Shown here in pieces: positions 8,599 to 17,360 of a stretch of 64,000 nt of DNA (positions are counted from its first letter, which is position 1; every line of letters starts with the position of its first letter). A program made the translations under genes and the position numbers. Source of the stretch: Paramixta manurensis (GTDB lineage: Bacteria; Pseudomonadota; Gammaproteobacteria; Enterobacterales; Enterobacteriaceae). The stretch lies in assembly GCF_013285385.1 (NCBI RefSeq), contig NZ_CP054212.1, forward strand, positions 3,720,001 through 3,784,000, in the 5' to 3' direction. A model generated the notes under the pieces. The model worked only from the letters and a program-made list of their open reading frames with translations. It ran no database searches and had not been told where the DNA came from.

Positions 8599-9519
8599 TT
8601 ATGAGTGGTCATAACGAAAGCGAAATTTTTCTTGTTCACTCGCGGCTTTGGCTATTATCCACTGACGAAAGGCGGCTATTTTACCCAGTTCTGCCTGACT
8701 GTCATGACAAACCAGATAAAAAGCATTTTTACTCACTAAAACGTCGTTAAACGGGCAGACCAAACGCCCGGCCTCAATTTCGGTCTGCGCCATAACATTA
8801 TTCGCCAGGGCCACACCTTGCCCGTGTATCGCCGCTTGCAGCACCATCGCGCTGTGGCTAAAAATCGGCCCTTGTTGCACATTAATATGCTGCAAACCTA
8901 GCTGGCGAGTATAGGCCTGCCAATCGCGACGCGATGCATCGTGCAACAACGTAAAATGCCCCAAGTCAGCCGGTGATTTTAACGGCACATTGCCGGTAAG
9001 CAGCGCCGGAGAACAGACAGGCAATAAGTATTCTGCATAGAGCTTTTCTACCCGCAGCCCCGGCCAGTTGCCACGCCCATAAAAAATAGCCACATCCACA
9101 TCGTCGGCTAATTTCTCTTCATCGCGGTCAACCGCCTGGATACGCACGTCGATTCCCGGATAAGCTGAATTAAAGCTAGAGAGACGCGGAACCAGCCACT
9201 GGATGGCAAAACTGGGCAGTAAACTCACCGTCAATGCGCCTTTCGCGCTGCGCGCCTGTAATTTACGCGTCGCATCATTCAGCGCGGAGAAGATCTCCTT
9301 TATATCCAGATAGTAGCTTTGCCCTTCTTCGGTCAGCAAAAGCGAACGATTCCGCCGCCGAAATAGCTTTAACCCCAGAAAATCCTCTAAAGATTTGATC
9401 TGATGGCTGACAGCCGCCTGGGTAACGAAAAGCTCCTCAGCCGCTTTGGTAAAACTAAGATGACGCGCGGCGGCATCAAAAACCCGTAGCGCATTCAGTG
9501 GGGGAAGACGTTTTGACAT
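8599..9519 (-). CDS. gcvA: Transcriptional regulator GcvA (LysR family)
   Basis: Glycine-responsive activator/repressor of the gcvTHP glycine-cleavage operon and activator of the divergent gcvB RNA. The 306-residue protein has an N-terminal winged HTH (FDAARHLSFTKAAEELFVTQAAVSHQIKSLE region, residues 15-45) and a LysR substrate domain with GQGVALANNVMAQTEIEAGRL, nearly identical to E. coli. The ATG at 9519 (MSKRLPPLNAL) is chosen over the longer frame. A CTAAT motif (GcvA core, complement at 9576-9580) lies between this gene and gcvB, consistent with autoregulation and gcvB activation. Confidence 0.97.
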   Translation of the reverse strand: MSKRLPPLNALRVFDAAARHLSFTKAAEELFVTQAAVSHQIKSLEDFLGLKLFRRRNRSLLLTEEGQSYYLDIKEIFSALNDATRKLQARSAKGALTVSLLPSFAIQWLVPRLSSFNSAYPGIDVRIQAVDRDEEKLADDVDVAIFYGRGNWPGLRVEKLYAEYLLPVCSPALLTGNVPLKSPADLGHFTLLHDASRRDWQAYTRQLGLQHINVQQGPIFSHSAMVLQAAIHGQGVALANNVMAQTEIEAGRLVCPFNDVLVSKNAFYLVCHDSQAELGKIAAFRQWIIAKAASEQEKFRFRYDHS

Positions 9520-9612
9520 GGTTTCCAGCGACTTTTCTGTAACAACCTGACGCAACCGGTAGAGTTGCGTTACCTATTAGATTTTTTTATCCGAGACATT
9601 ATAAATTGTCCG

Positions 9613-9641
9613 TTGAGTAAGCTCCAGCAAATACCTATAGT
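9613..9641 (+). promoter_or_regulatory. gcvB promoter
   Basis: TTGAGT (9613-9618), a 17-base spacer and TATAGT (9636-9641) form a good sigma-70 promoter, with the -10 hexamer ending six bases before the predicted gcvB start at 9648. A GcvA-type CTAAT motif on the other strand at 9576-9580, around -70, fits LysR-type activation. Confidence 0.85.
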
Positions 9642-9647
9642 TGCCGC

Positions 9648-9856
9648 ACTTCCTGAGCCGGAACGAAAAGTTGTTTAAGCTGGCGCGAGAAATCGCGAGG
9701 TGATGAAGGACTTTTGGCTTGTGGTCGTGATGTTGTGTTTGCAATTGGTCTGACGTTTTTCAGATCGGGTAGCAAAGCTACCATTTAATTCCTGTAGATT
9801 TATCCTGTCTGTCCATAGTGATATTAATAGCACCGCAAATTGCGGTGCTTTTTTTT
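9648..9856 (+). ncRNA. gcvB: GcvB small RNA
   Basis: Hfq-dependent small RNA that represses many ABC transporter and amino-acid metabolism mRNAs. The 209-base RNA starts with ACUUCCUGAGCCGGAACG as in E. coli and keeps the G/U-rich R1 target-binding region (GUGAUGUUGUGUUUGC), the CAAUUGGUCUG block, the GGUAGCAAAGCUACC hairpin, the CCUGUCUGUCCAUAGUGAU block, and a final terminator (AGCACCGCAAAUUGCGGUGCU followed by eight U). It lies between gcvA and ygdI, as in E. coli. R1 appears about eight bases shorter than in E. coli, and the region between the 5' end and R1 is diverged. Confidence 0.97.
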
Positions 9857-9867
9857 ACCTGAAGCGT

Positions 9868-10092
9868 TTACTGCCCCATTTCTACCATTTCTTTGACATC
9901 AGAACGGTTGATTTGCTGCTTATTGCCATTAGCATCTTTGTAGCTGATCATACCGGTTTCATCGTCTACCATAGGTTTGCCATCGGCAACAATGGTGCGT
10001 CCATCATTGGTGTGCATTACATAATTACTGGAACAGGCAGCTAAAGCAAAAGTCATGGCCCCAGCGGCCAGTACTGCGGCGAGTTTTTTCAT
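9868..10092 (-). CDS. ygdI: YgdI/YgdR family lipoprotein (YgdI)
   Basis: Small outer-membrane-type lipoprotein of unknown function, 74 residues (E. coli YgdI 75). The signal peptide MKKLAAVLAAGAMTFALAAC ends in lipobox L-A-A-C at residue 20, followed by a DUF903 (SH3-like) domain with NYVMHTNDGRTIVADGKP and a polar C-terminus. AGGAGATAG precedes the ATG. Its 3' end faces the gcvB terminator, which may stop transcription from both sides. A paralogue, ygdR, lies at 45.0 kb. Confidence 0.94.
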   Translation of the reverse strand: MKKLAAVLAAGAMTFALAACSSNYVMHTNDGRTIVADGKPMVDDETGMISYKDANGNKQQINRSDVKEMVEMGQ

Positions 10093-10302
10093 CTTCTATC
10101 TCCTTGCAGATAATATTGCGATAAACCACCCGCACAAACGTATTCGCTGGCGTACTGGCATGAATACCAGTCCAGGAAGCAGCTCTTATGCGGGTAATAG
10201 TTTAAACCATGCACTATTTAGCTTAACGCGAATTTGCAGCTTTGCCAGTACGATATATCGCTTTCGTCCTGTTCCGAATCCAGAATTAACTACGAGATCG
10301 TT

Positions 10303-11508
10303 ATGATGTCATTCAATCCCGCCCTGTTCCGCCAACAATTTCCGGCGCTCTCCGACGCTGGCGTCTATTTGGATAGCGCGGCGACCACGCTGAAGCCTCA
10401 AACGGTGATTGACGCCACGCAACAGTTTTATAGCCTGAGCGCCGGTACCGTGCATCGCAGCCAATTCTCCGCCGCGCGTAAGCTGACCGAGCGTTATGAG
10501 AACGCGCGCGCTCAGGTAGCCAGCTTATTAAACGCCCACGATGCGCATCAGATTGTTTGGACTCGCGGAACCACCGAAGCCATCAACCTTGTGGCGCAAA
10601 GTTGGCTACGTCCACGTTTACGGGCCGGTGATGAGATTGTCGTCAGCGAAGCTGAACACCATGCCAACCTGGTGCCGTGGCTGATGCTGGCGCAGCAAAC
10701 CGGCGCTCGGGTGGTAAAACTTCCGCTGGCCAGTGACAGGCTGCCGGATATCGATCAACTCGCCACCCTGCTGAATGACAAGACGCGGCTGCTGGCGTTA
10801 GGACAAATGTCAAACGTCACTGGCGGCTGCCCCGACCTTCAGCGGGCAATCACTCTGGCGCATGCGGTCGATGCAAAAGTGATGATTGATGGCGCACAAG
10901 GCGTCGTGCATTACCCACCGGACGTACAGGCACTAGATATTGATTTTTATGCCTTTTCCGCCCACAAGCTCTACGGCCCAATGGGGATTGGCGCACTGTA
11001 TGGCAAAAGTGAGTTACTGGCAGACATGCAACCGTGGCAAGGCGGCGGCAAAATGTTAACTGAAGTCAATTTCGAGGGCTTCATACCCCAGCCGGTTCCC
11101 TGGCGTTTCGAGGCCGGCACGCCAAATGTGGCAGGCGTGATTGGGTTAAGCGCGGCGCTGGAGTGGCTGGCGCAACTGGATGTTCAGGCGGCAGAACGTT
11201 GGAGCTGTAGTCTGGCGACGCTGGCGGAGCAGCAGTTATCAGCGCTGCCCGGTTTCCGTAGCTACCGCTGCGGCGATTCCAGCCTGCTCGCATTTGACAT
11301 ACAGGGCATCCATCATAATGATGTGGTGACGTTACTGGCGGAAAGTGGTATTTCGCTACGCGCCGGTCAGCACTGCGCCCAACCGTTAATGGCGGCGCTT
11401 GGCGTCGGCGGCACGTTACGCGCCTCATTCGCCCCCTATAATACGTTGCAGGACGTCGAGGCGCTGACGCGCGCGATGCACACGGCAATGACTCTACTGG
11501 CAGATTAA
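10303..11508 (+). CDS. csdA: Cysteine desulfurase CsdA
   Basis: PLP enzyme that removes sulfur from cysteine to form a persulfide, handed to CsdE. The 401-residue chain has the PLP Schiff-base lysine in FSAHKLYGPMGIG, the cofactor-contacting TRGTTEAINLVAQ and AEHHANLVPW segments, and the active cysteine in LRAGQHCAQPLM. The reading frame runs upstream to 10234, but homology starts at MSFNPALFRQQFPAL, so one of two adjacent ATGs (10303 or 10306) is the start. csdE begins two bases after the stop. Confidence 0.95.
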   Translation: MMSFNPALFRQQFPALSDAGVYLDSAATTLKPQTVIDATQQFYSLSAGTVHRSQFSAARKLTERYENARAQVASLLNAHDAHQIVWTRGTTEAINLVAQSWLRPRLRAGDEIVVSEAEHHANLVPWLMLAQQTGARVVKLPLASDRLPDIDQLATLLNDKTRLLALGQMSNVTGGCPDLQRAITLAHAVDAKVMIDGAQGVVHYPPDVQALDIDFYAFSAHKLYGPMGIGALYGKSELLADMQPWQGGGKMLTEVNFEGFIPQPVPWRFEAGTPNVAGVIGLSAALEWLAQLDVQAAERWSCSLATLAEQQLSALPGFRSYRCGDSSLLAFDIQGIHHNDVVTLLAESGISLRAGQHCAQPLMAALGVGGTLRASFAPYNTLQDVEALTRAMHTAMTLLAD

Positions 11509-11510
11509 TC

Positions 11511-11951
11511 ATGACAACAGCCCTACCCGGCCCCCATCCCTTCGGCAGTTTAATCACTCAGCATAGCCTGCGTGAGAAATTTGCCGCGTTTCAGCACTGG
11601 GAAGATCGCTACCGCCAACTGATTCTGTTAGGTAAACAGCTTCCGCCCTTACCCGAGACGCTAAAGACGGACGATATTGAGCTAAGCGGCTGTGAAAACC
11701 GTGTCTGGCTCGGCCATCAGCGCCTGCCGAATGGCAGTCTACATTTTTACGGCGAGAGCGAAGGGCGTATTGTGCGTGGCCTGCTGGCGGTTCTGCTGAC
11801 GGCCATTGAAGGAGAAACAGCCGCCGCGCTGCGTGGCAAAGATCCGCTGCGGCTATTTGATGAACTCGGTCTGCGCGATCAACTCAGCGCTTCGCGCAGC
11901 AGCGGCTTACAGGCGCTGGCCGATGCGGTGGCGCGGGCGGTACAGGAATAA
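11511..11951 (+). CDS. csdE: Sulfur acceptor protein CsdE
   Basis: SufE-like partner that takes persulfide sulfur from CsdA and passes it on, in E. coli in a route involving TcdA. It has 146 residues, with the sulfur-accepting cysteine in IELSGCENRVWLGHQ near residue 61 and the family helix GLLAVLLTAIEG. It lies two bases after csdA and is clearly co-transcribed. A 7-bp inverted repeat (CGCGGTT/AACCGCG, 11952-11969) follows the stop without a T tract and separates it from the convergent tcdA. Confidence 0.95.
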   Translation: MTTALPGPHPFGSLITQHSLREKFAAFQHWEDRYRQLILLGKQLPPLPETLKTDDIELSGCENRVWLGHQRLPNGSLHFYGESEGRIVRGLLAVLLTAIEGETAAALRGKDPLRLFDELGLRDQLSASRSSGLQALADAVARAVQE

Positions 11952-11980
11952 CGCGGTTTCGGAACCGCGATGCCAGCGTC

Positions 11981-12781
11981 TTACTGACGCGCCGCCTTCG
12001 CCATCATCTTTTTCAACACATGTGAGACGGCAACAAAGCCAAAGGTCGCGGTGACCATTGTCGCCGCGCCAAAGCCGGCCGAACAATCCATCCGTTTTGG
12101 CCCCTCCGCTGTGCTACGTGAGGCGCAGACTGAACCATCTGGCTGCGGGTAAACCAGCGCTTCGGTCGAAAACACGCAGTCGATCCCCAATTTCCCTTTA
12201 CTGTTTTTCACCACGCCAAAATCATGTTTTAGGCGTTCGCGTAGCTTCGCCGCCAGCGGATCCTGAATGGTTTTAGCTAAATCGGCGACTTGGATCTGCG
12301 TAGGATCGATTTGCCCACCCGCGCCGCCGGTGGTCACTAACGGGATCTTATTACGACGACACCAAGCCAGTAACGCCGCCTTGGGCCGCACGCTATCGAT
12401 CGCATCTATCACATAGTCAAAACCGGCGCTCATCAGCTCCGAGGTATTGTCCGGCGTAATAAAGTCATCAACGCAAATCACCCGGCATTCAGGATTAATC
12501 GCCAGCAAACGCTCGGCCATCACCTCCGTTTTCGCCTTCCCCACGTTTTCCCGCAACGCATGAACTTGCCGATTGGTATTGGTGACGCAAACATCATCCA
12601 TATCAATCAACGTGAGCGTGCCAATACCAGTACGCGCCAGCGCTTCCGCCGCCCAAGAGCCCACGCCGCCAATACCAATTACACAGACATGCGCATTGGC
12701 GAACAAATGTAACGCGTCCTGGCCATATAAACGCGCGGTACCGCCAAAGCGTTGCAGCCAGGCGTCTGAAAGAACAGTCAT
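11981..12781 (-). CDS. tcdA: tRNA threonylcarbamoyladenosine dehydratase TcdA (CsdL)
   Basis: E1-like enzyme that uses ATP to cyclise t6A37 to ct6A in tRNAs reading ANN codons. The 266-residue protein shows the nucleotide-binding loop GIGGVGSWAAEALARTGIG, the metal/ATP strand LIDMDDVCVTNTNRQ and the adenylation-domain segment DAIDSVRPKAALLAWC. A hydrophobic C-terminal tail (GFVAVSHVLKKMM) matches the membrane-associating tail of E. coli CsdL. It is convergent with the csdA-csdE pair with which it functions. Confidence 0.95.
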   Translation of the reverse strand: MTVLSDAWLQRFGGTARLYGQDALHLFANAHVCVIGIGGVGSWAAEALARTGIGTLTLIDMDDVCVTNTNRQVHALRENVGKAKTEVMAERLLAINPECRVICVDDFITPDNTSELMSAGFDYVIDAIDSVRPKAALLAWCRRNKIPLVTTGGAGGQIDPTQIQVADLAKTIQDPLAAKLRERLKHDFGVVKNSKGKLGIDCVFSTEALVYPQPDGSVCASRSTAEGPKRMDCSAGFGAATMVTATFGFVAVSHVLKKMMAKAARQ

Positions 12782-12817
12782 GAAAAAACCTTAGCTTGGG
12801 AAAAACAGAAAACAGCA

Positions 12818-12839
12818 AGCGGGCCAGAAACGGCCCGCT
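12818..12839 (-). terminator. Hairpin downstream of mltA
   Basis: AGCGGGCC and GGCCCGCT form a perfect 8-bp stem with a six-base loop just past the mltA stop on the minus strand; a T-rich stretch follows in that direction. It also separates mltA from tcdA. Confidence 0.7.
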
Positions 12840-12850
12840 GAAGGGACAGT

Positions 12851-14002
12851 CTAACGGCTGGCGCTCATTAACATTGAACTATTATGGTCGTCTTTCACAT
12901 TACTGAACAGCGTGGTTCCGGCGCCGGGTGCGGCACGCAATACCCAAACGCGTCCATAATGATTAAAGAAGCCCGCCATATGTCCGGCCTCCGGGCCAAT
13001 GCCCTGATAAATGTCAAAATGCTGGCCCTTAATTGCGCCGCCGACATCCAGCGCCACCATCACCCGCATTTCATATTTGCCGGTAAATTTGCCGTTATTA
13101 TCCAGCAAAGGGACTTCGGCAAGCAACACCGTACCCGGCGGAATTAGCGAACGATCGGCGGCTACCGCCGCTTTTGCAATCAGCGGCACCGCGCTGGCGC
13201 CGCGCACCGGTGCGAAATCCTCCGGTTTGAAGAACACAAAAGAGTCATTGGTTTCCAGCAGTTCACGCACTTCCTGTGGGCTATGTTCATCGGCCCATTT
13301 GCGAATGGCCTGCATCGACATATCTTCACGCTTCACTTCGCCGCGATCGATCAATACCTTACCGATACTGCGATAAGACCAACCGTTTTTTCCGCCATAA
13401 CCGAAAAACATCAGCGGACGCCCATCGCCATAATCGACATAGCCGCTCCCCTGCACATCCATCAGGAAGTTATCCATTAATGAGTTGCTGTACGCGACGG
13501 CGTAGCGCTCATCAAGCGCACCACTATATATCTGCGCGCGATTCGGCAACTTACGCCCTTTGCCACGCGGCGGCATACGATACAGCGGATACTGGAACTC
13601 CCCCTGACGGGTATAACGGGCCTGGATCACCGGCGTGTAGTAGCCGGTAAACTGCACATTACCGTAATTATCAACCCCTTCCATTTGGTAAGCATCCAGA
13701 CCGAACTGGCGCAGTTGGCGCGTGTCACCGCCCGCGATGAGCCAATTTTCCAGCGCGCTATAGGTACTGCTATTACGGGCGTACAAATTCAACGAGGCAA
13801 ACTTGATTTCGCTGACCTGGTCGCCAAAATCTTTGCCATTCACCGGTCGTCCTTTGGCGTTGGGCTGGTTTACCAGGGCGAGCGGTTGTTCCAGTTTGCC
13901 ATCAATATACTGTTGCCCACGGTCGGTAGGCTTTGAGGAACATCCTGCCAGTAGCGCGATAAATGCGCCGGTTACTGCATATTTTGCCCAACATCCTTTC
14001 AT
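12851..14002 (-). CDS. mltA: Membrane-bound lytic murein transglycosylase A
   Basis: Outer-membrane lipoprotein that cleaves glycan strands of peptidoglycan, giving 1,6-anhydromuropeptides. The 383-residue precursor has signal peptide MKGCWAKYAVTGAFIALLAGC with lipobox L-A-G-C. The MltA double-psi barrel contains FTGYYTPVIQARYTR, YVDYGDGRPLMFFGYGGKNG and the 3D-domain catalytic aspartate within MVALDVGGAIKGQHFDIYQG. Its length is slightly above E. coli MltA (365). It reads away from the upstream initiator tRNA genes. Confidence 0.95.
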   Translation of the reverse strand: MKGCWAKYAVTGAFIALLAGCSSKPTDRGQQYIDGKLEQPLALVNQPNAKGRPVNGKDFGDQVSEIKFASLNLYARNSSTYSALENWLIAGGDTRQLRQFGLDAYQMEGVDNYGNVQFTGYYTPVIQARYTRQGEFQYPLYRMPPRGKGRKLPNRAQIYSGALDERYAVAYSNSLMDNFLMDVQGSGYVDYGDGRPLMFFGYGGKNGWSYRSIGKVLIDRGEVKREDMSMQAIRKWADEHSPQEVRELLETNDSFVFFKPEDFAPVRGASAVPLIAKAAVAADRSLIPPGTVLLAEVPLLDNNGKFTGKYEMRVMVALDVGGAIKGQHFDIYQGIGPEAGHMAGFFNHYGRVWVLRAAPGAGTTLFSNVKDDHNSSMLMSASR

Positions 14003-14166
14003 TGCTGTTTATTACCTCTTGTGGTTGCAGGCCGAAGATAACAAAGGCCAAATGAGATTGAAATGCATCAAAGGAAAAAGAGCGACGGGCATTGCACAAC
14101 AAATAATCAGATGGCGGAGAAATTCAACAACAGGCGGAAAATTAATAACTTTACGGCAAAAAAGGG

Positions 14167-14194
14167 TTGCATCATCAGCCACTGAGAGTATAGT
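14167..14194 (+). promoter_or_regulatory. Promoter of the initiator tRNA genes
   Basis: TTGCAT (14167-14172), 16 bases, then TATAGT (14189-14194), with the first tRNA beginning 14 bases after the -10 hexamer. The G/C-rich bases just after the -10 (GCGC) resemble the discriminator of stringently controlled stable-RNA promoters. Confidence 0.75.
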
Positions 14195-14207
14195 GCGCTT
14201 CCACGGA

Positions 14208-14284
<77 letters not shown>

Positions 14285-14342
14285 ATCACCGTTTAGCGGT
14301 GGTGACAAGAAGTATGTCGCGACGGAAGCGACAAAAGACGGA

Positions 14343-14419
<77 letters not shown>

Positions 14420-14428
14420 ATCAATAAA

Positions 14429-14450
14429 GCACCTGTAAGGGTGTTTTTTT
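14429..14450 (+). terminator. Rho-independent terminator of the tRNA operon
   Basis: A short CACC(TGTAA)GGGTG hairpin followed by seven or more T, beginning ten bases after the second tRNA. amiC, on the opposite strand, ends 86 bases further on. Confidence 0.8.
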
Positions 14451-14535
14451 GTTTCTGGCGTTTGCCAGCCTCCTTGCTGTCTTACTGTATCTTCACTTAA
14501 ATGCCTCCGCCCGCGCACTGCGGACGAAATAGCAT

Positions 14536-15780
14536 TCACTTATGCGCCAACGCCGCGCCGCTGGCAAAGTAGGCTTTTATACCCGCCAGGATTGACTCTG
14601 CGACCTGCTGCTGAAAACGTGGCGTGCGCAACTTACGCTCCTCATCCATATTACTGATAAAGGCCGTCTCCACCAGAATCGAAGGAATGTCCGGCGCCTT
14701 AAGTACCGCGAACCCAGCCTGATCGACGCTACGCTTATGCAAATGGTTGACGCGCCCGAGTCTTGACAGCACCTCTTTACCGAATTTCAGGCTGTCGCTG
14801 ATGGTTTGCCGCTGCACCATATCGAACATGGTATGGTCAAGATAGCGATCGCCGCTCATACTCACGCCGCCAATCAGATCCGACTCGTTTTGCGTTTGCG
14901 CTAAAAAGCGCGCCGCCGCCGAAGTTGCACCTTTGGTCGATAACGCAAACACCGATGAGCCGCGCGCGGCGCGACTTGTAAACGCATCGGCATGAATCGA
15001 GACAAAGAGATCGGCGCGTTGCCTACGCGCTTTGGCAACCCGCACTTTAAGCGGGATAAACACATCTTCATTCCGCGTCATATAAGCGCGCATCGCGGGC
15101 TCTTTATCAATCAACGCCTTCAGCTTACGCCCAATCTTGAGCACAATATCTTTTTCACGCGTGCGCATTTTACCGTGCGCACCGGGATCTTCACCGCCAT
15201 GCCCCGGATCGATCATGATAACGATCGGACGATCGCGCCCTGCTTTTCCCGGTAGCGGCGCGGGCCCCGGCTGTGATTGCTCTAAATCGCCCTTGTTATA
15301 GTCTTCCAGCAGCGCTAATAACGGGTCGCCTTCGACACTGTTTTTTGCCGGATAGAGATCAACCACCAGACGATTTTTGATGCCCGCCACCGGATCAAGG
15401 GTAAACAGCTTCGGCGTGACGCTCTGCTTTAACTCCAGCACAATCCGTACCGTATTCGCATCAAACTGCCCTACGCGCGCGCTTTTTATATAGGGATCGT
15501 CTTTGCGTACCAGGTCATGCATTCCTTTCAACACCTGGTTCAGATGAAGATGCTCAATATCAATCACCACCCGTTCCGGGTTGCTGAGTGCGAACTGCTT
15601 GTATTTTAGCGGTACGCTGGATTCGAGCGTTAACCGTGAATAGGTGGATGAAGGCCAGATACGCGCGGCAACCACATGGCTGCCGGCTGCGAAACCGACC
15701 CGGCTTACGCTAAGTAACCAGACCGCACCGACGCCCTGCAATAACCGGCGACGGTTGAGATAAGGATTAGATTCGGACAT
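14536..15780 (-). CDS. amiC: N-acetylmuramoyl-L-alanine amidase AmiC
   Basis: Periplasmic zinc amidase that splits septal peptidoglycan during daughter-cell separation, activated by NlpD. The 414-residue precursor has a twin-arginine signal (NRRRLLQGVGAVWLLSVS), an AMIN domain (about residues 35-135) that targets the septum, a linker, and an Amidase_3 domain with zinc ligands in IDPGHGGEDPGAHG, SIHADAF and the glutamate of VETAFISN. Length is close to E. coli AmiC (417). It is divergent from argA across a 233-base gap. Confidence 0.96.
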   Translation of the reverse strand: MSESNPYLNRRRLLQGVGAVWLLSVSRVGFAAGSHVVAARIWPSSTYSRLTLESSVPLKYKQFALSNPERVVIDIEHLHLNQVLKGMHDLVRKDDPYIKSARVGQFDANTVRIVLELKQSVTPKLFTLDPVAGIKNRLVVDLYPAKNSVEGDPLLALLEDYNKGDLEQSQPGPAPLPGKAGRDRPIVIMIDPGHGGEDPGAHGKMRTREKDIVLKIGRKLKALIDKEPAMRAYMTRNEDVFIPLKVRVAKARRQRADLFVSIHADAFTSRAARGSSVFALSTKGATSAAARFLAQTQNESDLIGGVSMSGDRYLDHTMFDMVQRQTISDSLKFGKEVLSRLGRVNHLHKRSVDQAGFAVLKAPDIPSILVETAFISNMDEERKLRTPRFQQQVAESILAGIKAYFASGAALAHK

Positions 15781-15965
15781 GCCGCTCCAACAATACTGTG
15801 ATATGTCTAAAAAAACGCCAAGTATAAAAATATGCCGAAAACTTTAACCAATACGCGTATTCATGTCACCCCAAAAAAGTTAGAAAATGCAGCGTATTAG
15901 GGTGGACCGCGCGATTTTTTCTGGTGAAAGCGCCGCTAATTGCCACTTGCATCATTGACAATAAA

Positions 15966-16000
15966 AGAATAAAAATACAGAAATTACGAATAAAAATGCA
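15966..16000. promoter_or_regulatory. Tandem ArgR (ARG) boxes upstream of argA
   Basis: Two matches to the ARG-box core TGAAT-WWWW-ATTCA: AGAATAAAAATACA (15966-15979) and CGAATAAAAATGCA (15987-16000), each with two mismatches. They are exactly 21 bases apart, the spacing of paired 18-bp ARG boxes with 3 bp between them, and lie immediately before the argA ribosome site. Arginine repression through ArgR is the established control of argA; occupancy here is inferred. Confidence 0.75.
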
Positions 16001-16013
16001 ATGAGGGTTAGCC

Positions 16014-17342
16014 GTGAAGGAACGTAGTACCGAATTGGTTCAGGGATTCCGCCATACCGTCCCCTACATCAACGCTCACCGAGGTAAAACGTTTGTCATC
16101 ATGCTAGGCGGCGAAGCCATTGAGCATGAAAACTTCTCCGGTATCGTGAATGATATTGGCTTATTGCACAGCCTGGGTATCCGCCTGGTCGTGGTGTATG
16201 GCGCTCGTCCACAAATTGATAGCAGCCTTGCCGAACACCAACTCGAACCGATTTACCATAAACATACGCGCGTGACCGACGCCCAATCTTTAGAGCTGGT
16301 GAAACAGGCGGCTGGCCGTTTACAACTGGATATTACCGCCCGCCTCTCAATGAGCCTGAACAATACGCCGTTGCAAGGCGCGCATATTAATGTGGTTAGC
16401 GGTAACTTTATTATCGCTCAGCCGCTCGGCGTCGATGATGGCGTCGATTACTGCCACAGCGGGCGCATTCGCCGTATTGATGAAGAAGCGATCCATCGTC
16501 AACTGGATAGCGGCGCGATTGTTCTGCTCGGGCCGGTTGCCGTTTCGGTTACTGGCGAAAGTTTTAATCTCACCTCTGAAGAGGTCGCCACCCAACTTGC
16601 CATCAAGCTGAAAGCCGAGAAAATGATCGGTTTCTGCTCCGAACAGGGTGTGATCAACGATGAAGGTGCGATTATTTCCGAACTGTTGCCCAATGAAGCG
16701 CAAACCCGGATTGAAGCGCTGGAAGCGCGTGGCGACTATCTCTCCGGCACCGTTCGCTTTCTACGCGGCGCGGTCAAAGCCTGCCGCAGCGGAATACGTC
16801 GCAGCCATTTAATCAGTTATCAGGAAGATGGCGCGCTGTTACAAGAGCTATTCTCGCGTGATGGTATTGGTACGCAGATCGTGATGGAATCAGCCGAGCA
16901 GGTTCGTCGGGCAACCATTAATGATATTGGCGGCATCCTTGAGCTTATCCGCCCGCTAGAACAGCAAGGCATTTTGGTGCGGCGCTCACGCGAACAGTTG
17001 GAGATGGAGATTGATAAATTCACCATCATTGAGCGCGATAATCTGACCATTGCCTGCGCCGCGTTATACCCTTTCCCGGAAGAACAGATAGGCGAAATGG
17101 CCTGCGTGGCGGTGCACCCGGACTATCGTAGTTCTTCCCGTGGCGAAATGCTGTTGCAACGCGTTGCGCTTCAGGCACGCCAGATGGGGCTGAAAAAGCT
17201 GTTTGTGCTGACGACCCGCAGCATCCACTGGTTCCAGGAGCGCGGCTTTACGCCCGTCGATATTGAAGTGCTGCCAGAGAGCAAAAAGCAGATGTATAAT
17301 TATCAGCGTCGCTCAAAAGTGTTGATGGCTGACCTGAAATAA
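16014..17342 (+). CDS. argA: Amino-acid N-acetyltransferase (N-acetylglutamate synthase) ArgA
   Basis: First enzyme of arginine biosynthesis: acetyl-CoA plus glutamate to N-acetylglutamate, feedback-inhibited by arginine. The 442-residue protein has an N-terminal amino-acid-kinase-like domain (FVIMLGGEAIEHENF, VVVYGARPQID) that binds arginine and a C-terminal GNAT domain from about residue 295, with acetyl-CoA loop VHPDYRSSSRGEMLL. The start is GTG at 16014, with GAGGG seven bases upstream. E. coli ArgA starts MVKER at the equivalent position, so this GTG replaces the Met-Val pair. It is preceded by tandem ARG boxes and is convergent with recD. Confidence 0.96.
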   Translation: MKERSTELVQGFRHTVPYINAHRGKTFVIMLGGEAIEHENFSGIVNDIGLLHSLGIRLVVVYGARPQIDSSLAEHQLEPIYHKHTRVTDAQSLELVKQAAGRLQLDITARLSMSLNNTPLQGAHINVVSGNFIIAQPLGVDDGVDYCHSGRIRRIDEEAIHRQLDSGAIVLLGPVAVSVTGESFNLTSEEVATQLAIKLKAEKMIGFCSEQGVINDEGAIISELLPNEAQTRIEALEARGDYLSGTVRFLRGAVKACRSGIRRSHLISYQEDGALLQELFSRDGIGTQIVMESAEQVRRATINDIGGILELIRPLEQQGILVRRSREQLEMEIDKFTIIERDNLTIACAALYPFPEEQIGEMACVAVHPDYRSSSRGEMLLQRVALQARQMGLKKLFVLTTRSIHWFQERGFTPVDIEVLPESKKQMYNYQRRSKVLMADLK

Positions 17343-17360
17343 CCGCGCTTTCGCGCGGTT
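17341..17360. terminator. Bidirectional hairpin between argA and recD
   Basis: AACCGCGC-TTTC-GCGCGGTT is a perfect 8-bp stem with a four-base loop filling the 17 bases between the two stop codons and overlapping both. The flanking A/T bases allow it to act in both directions. Confidence 0.7.
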
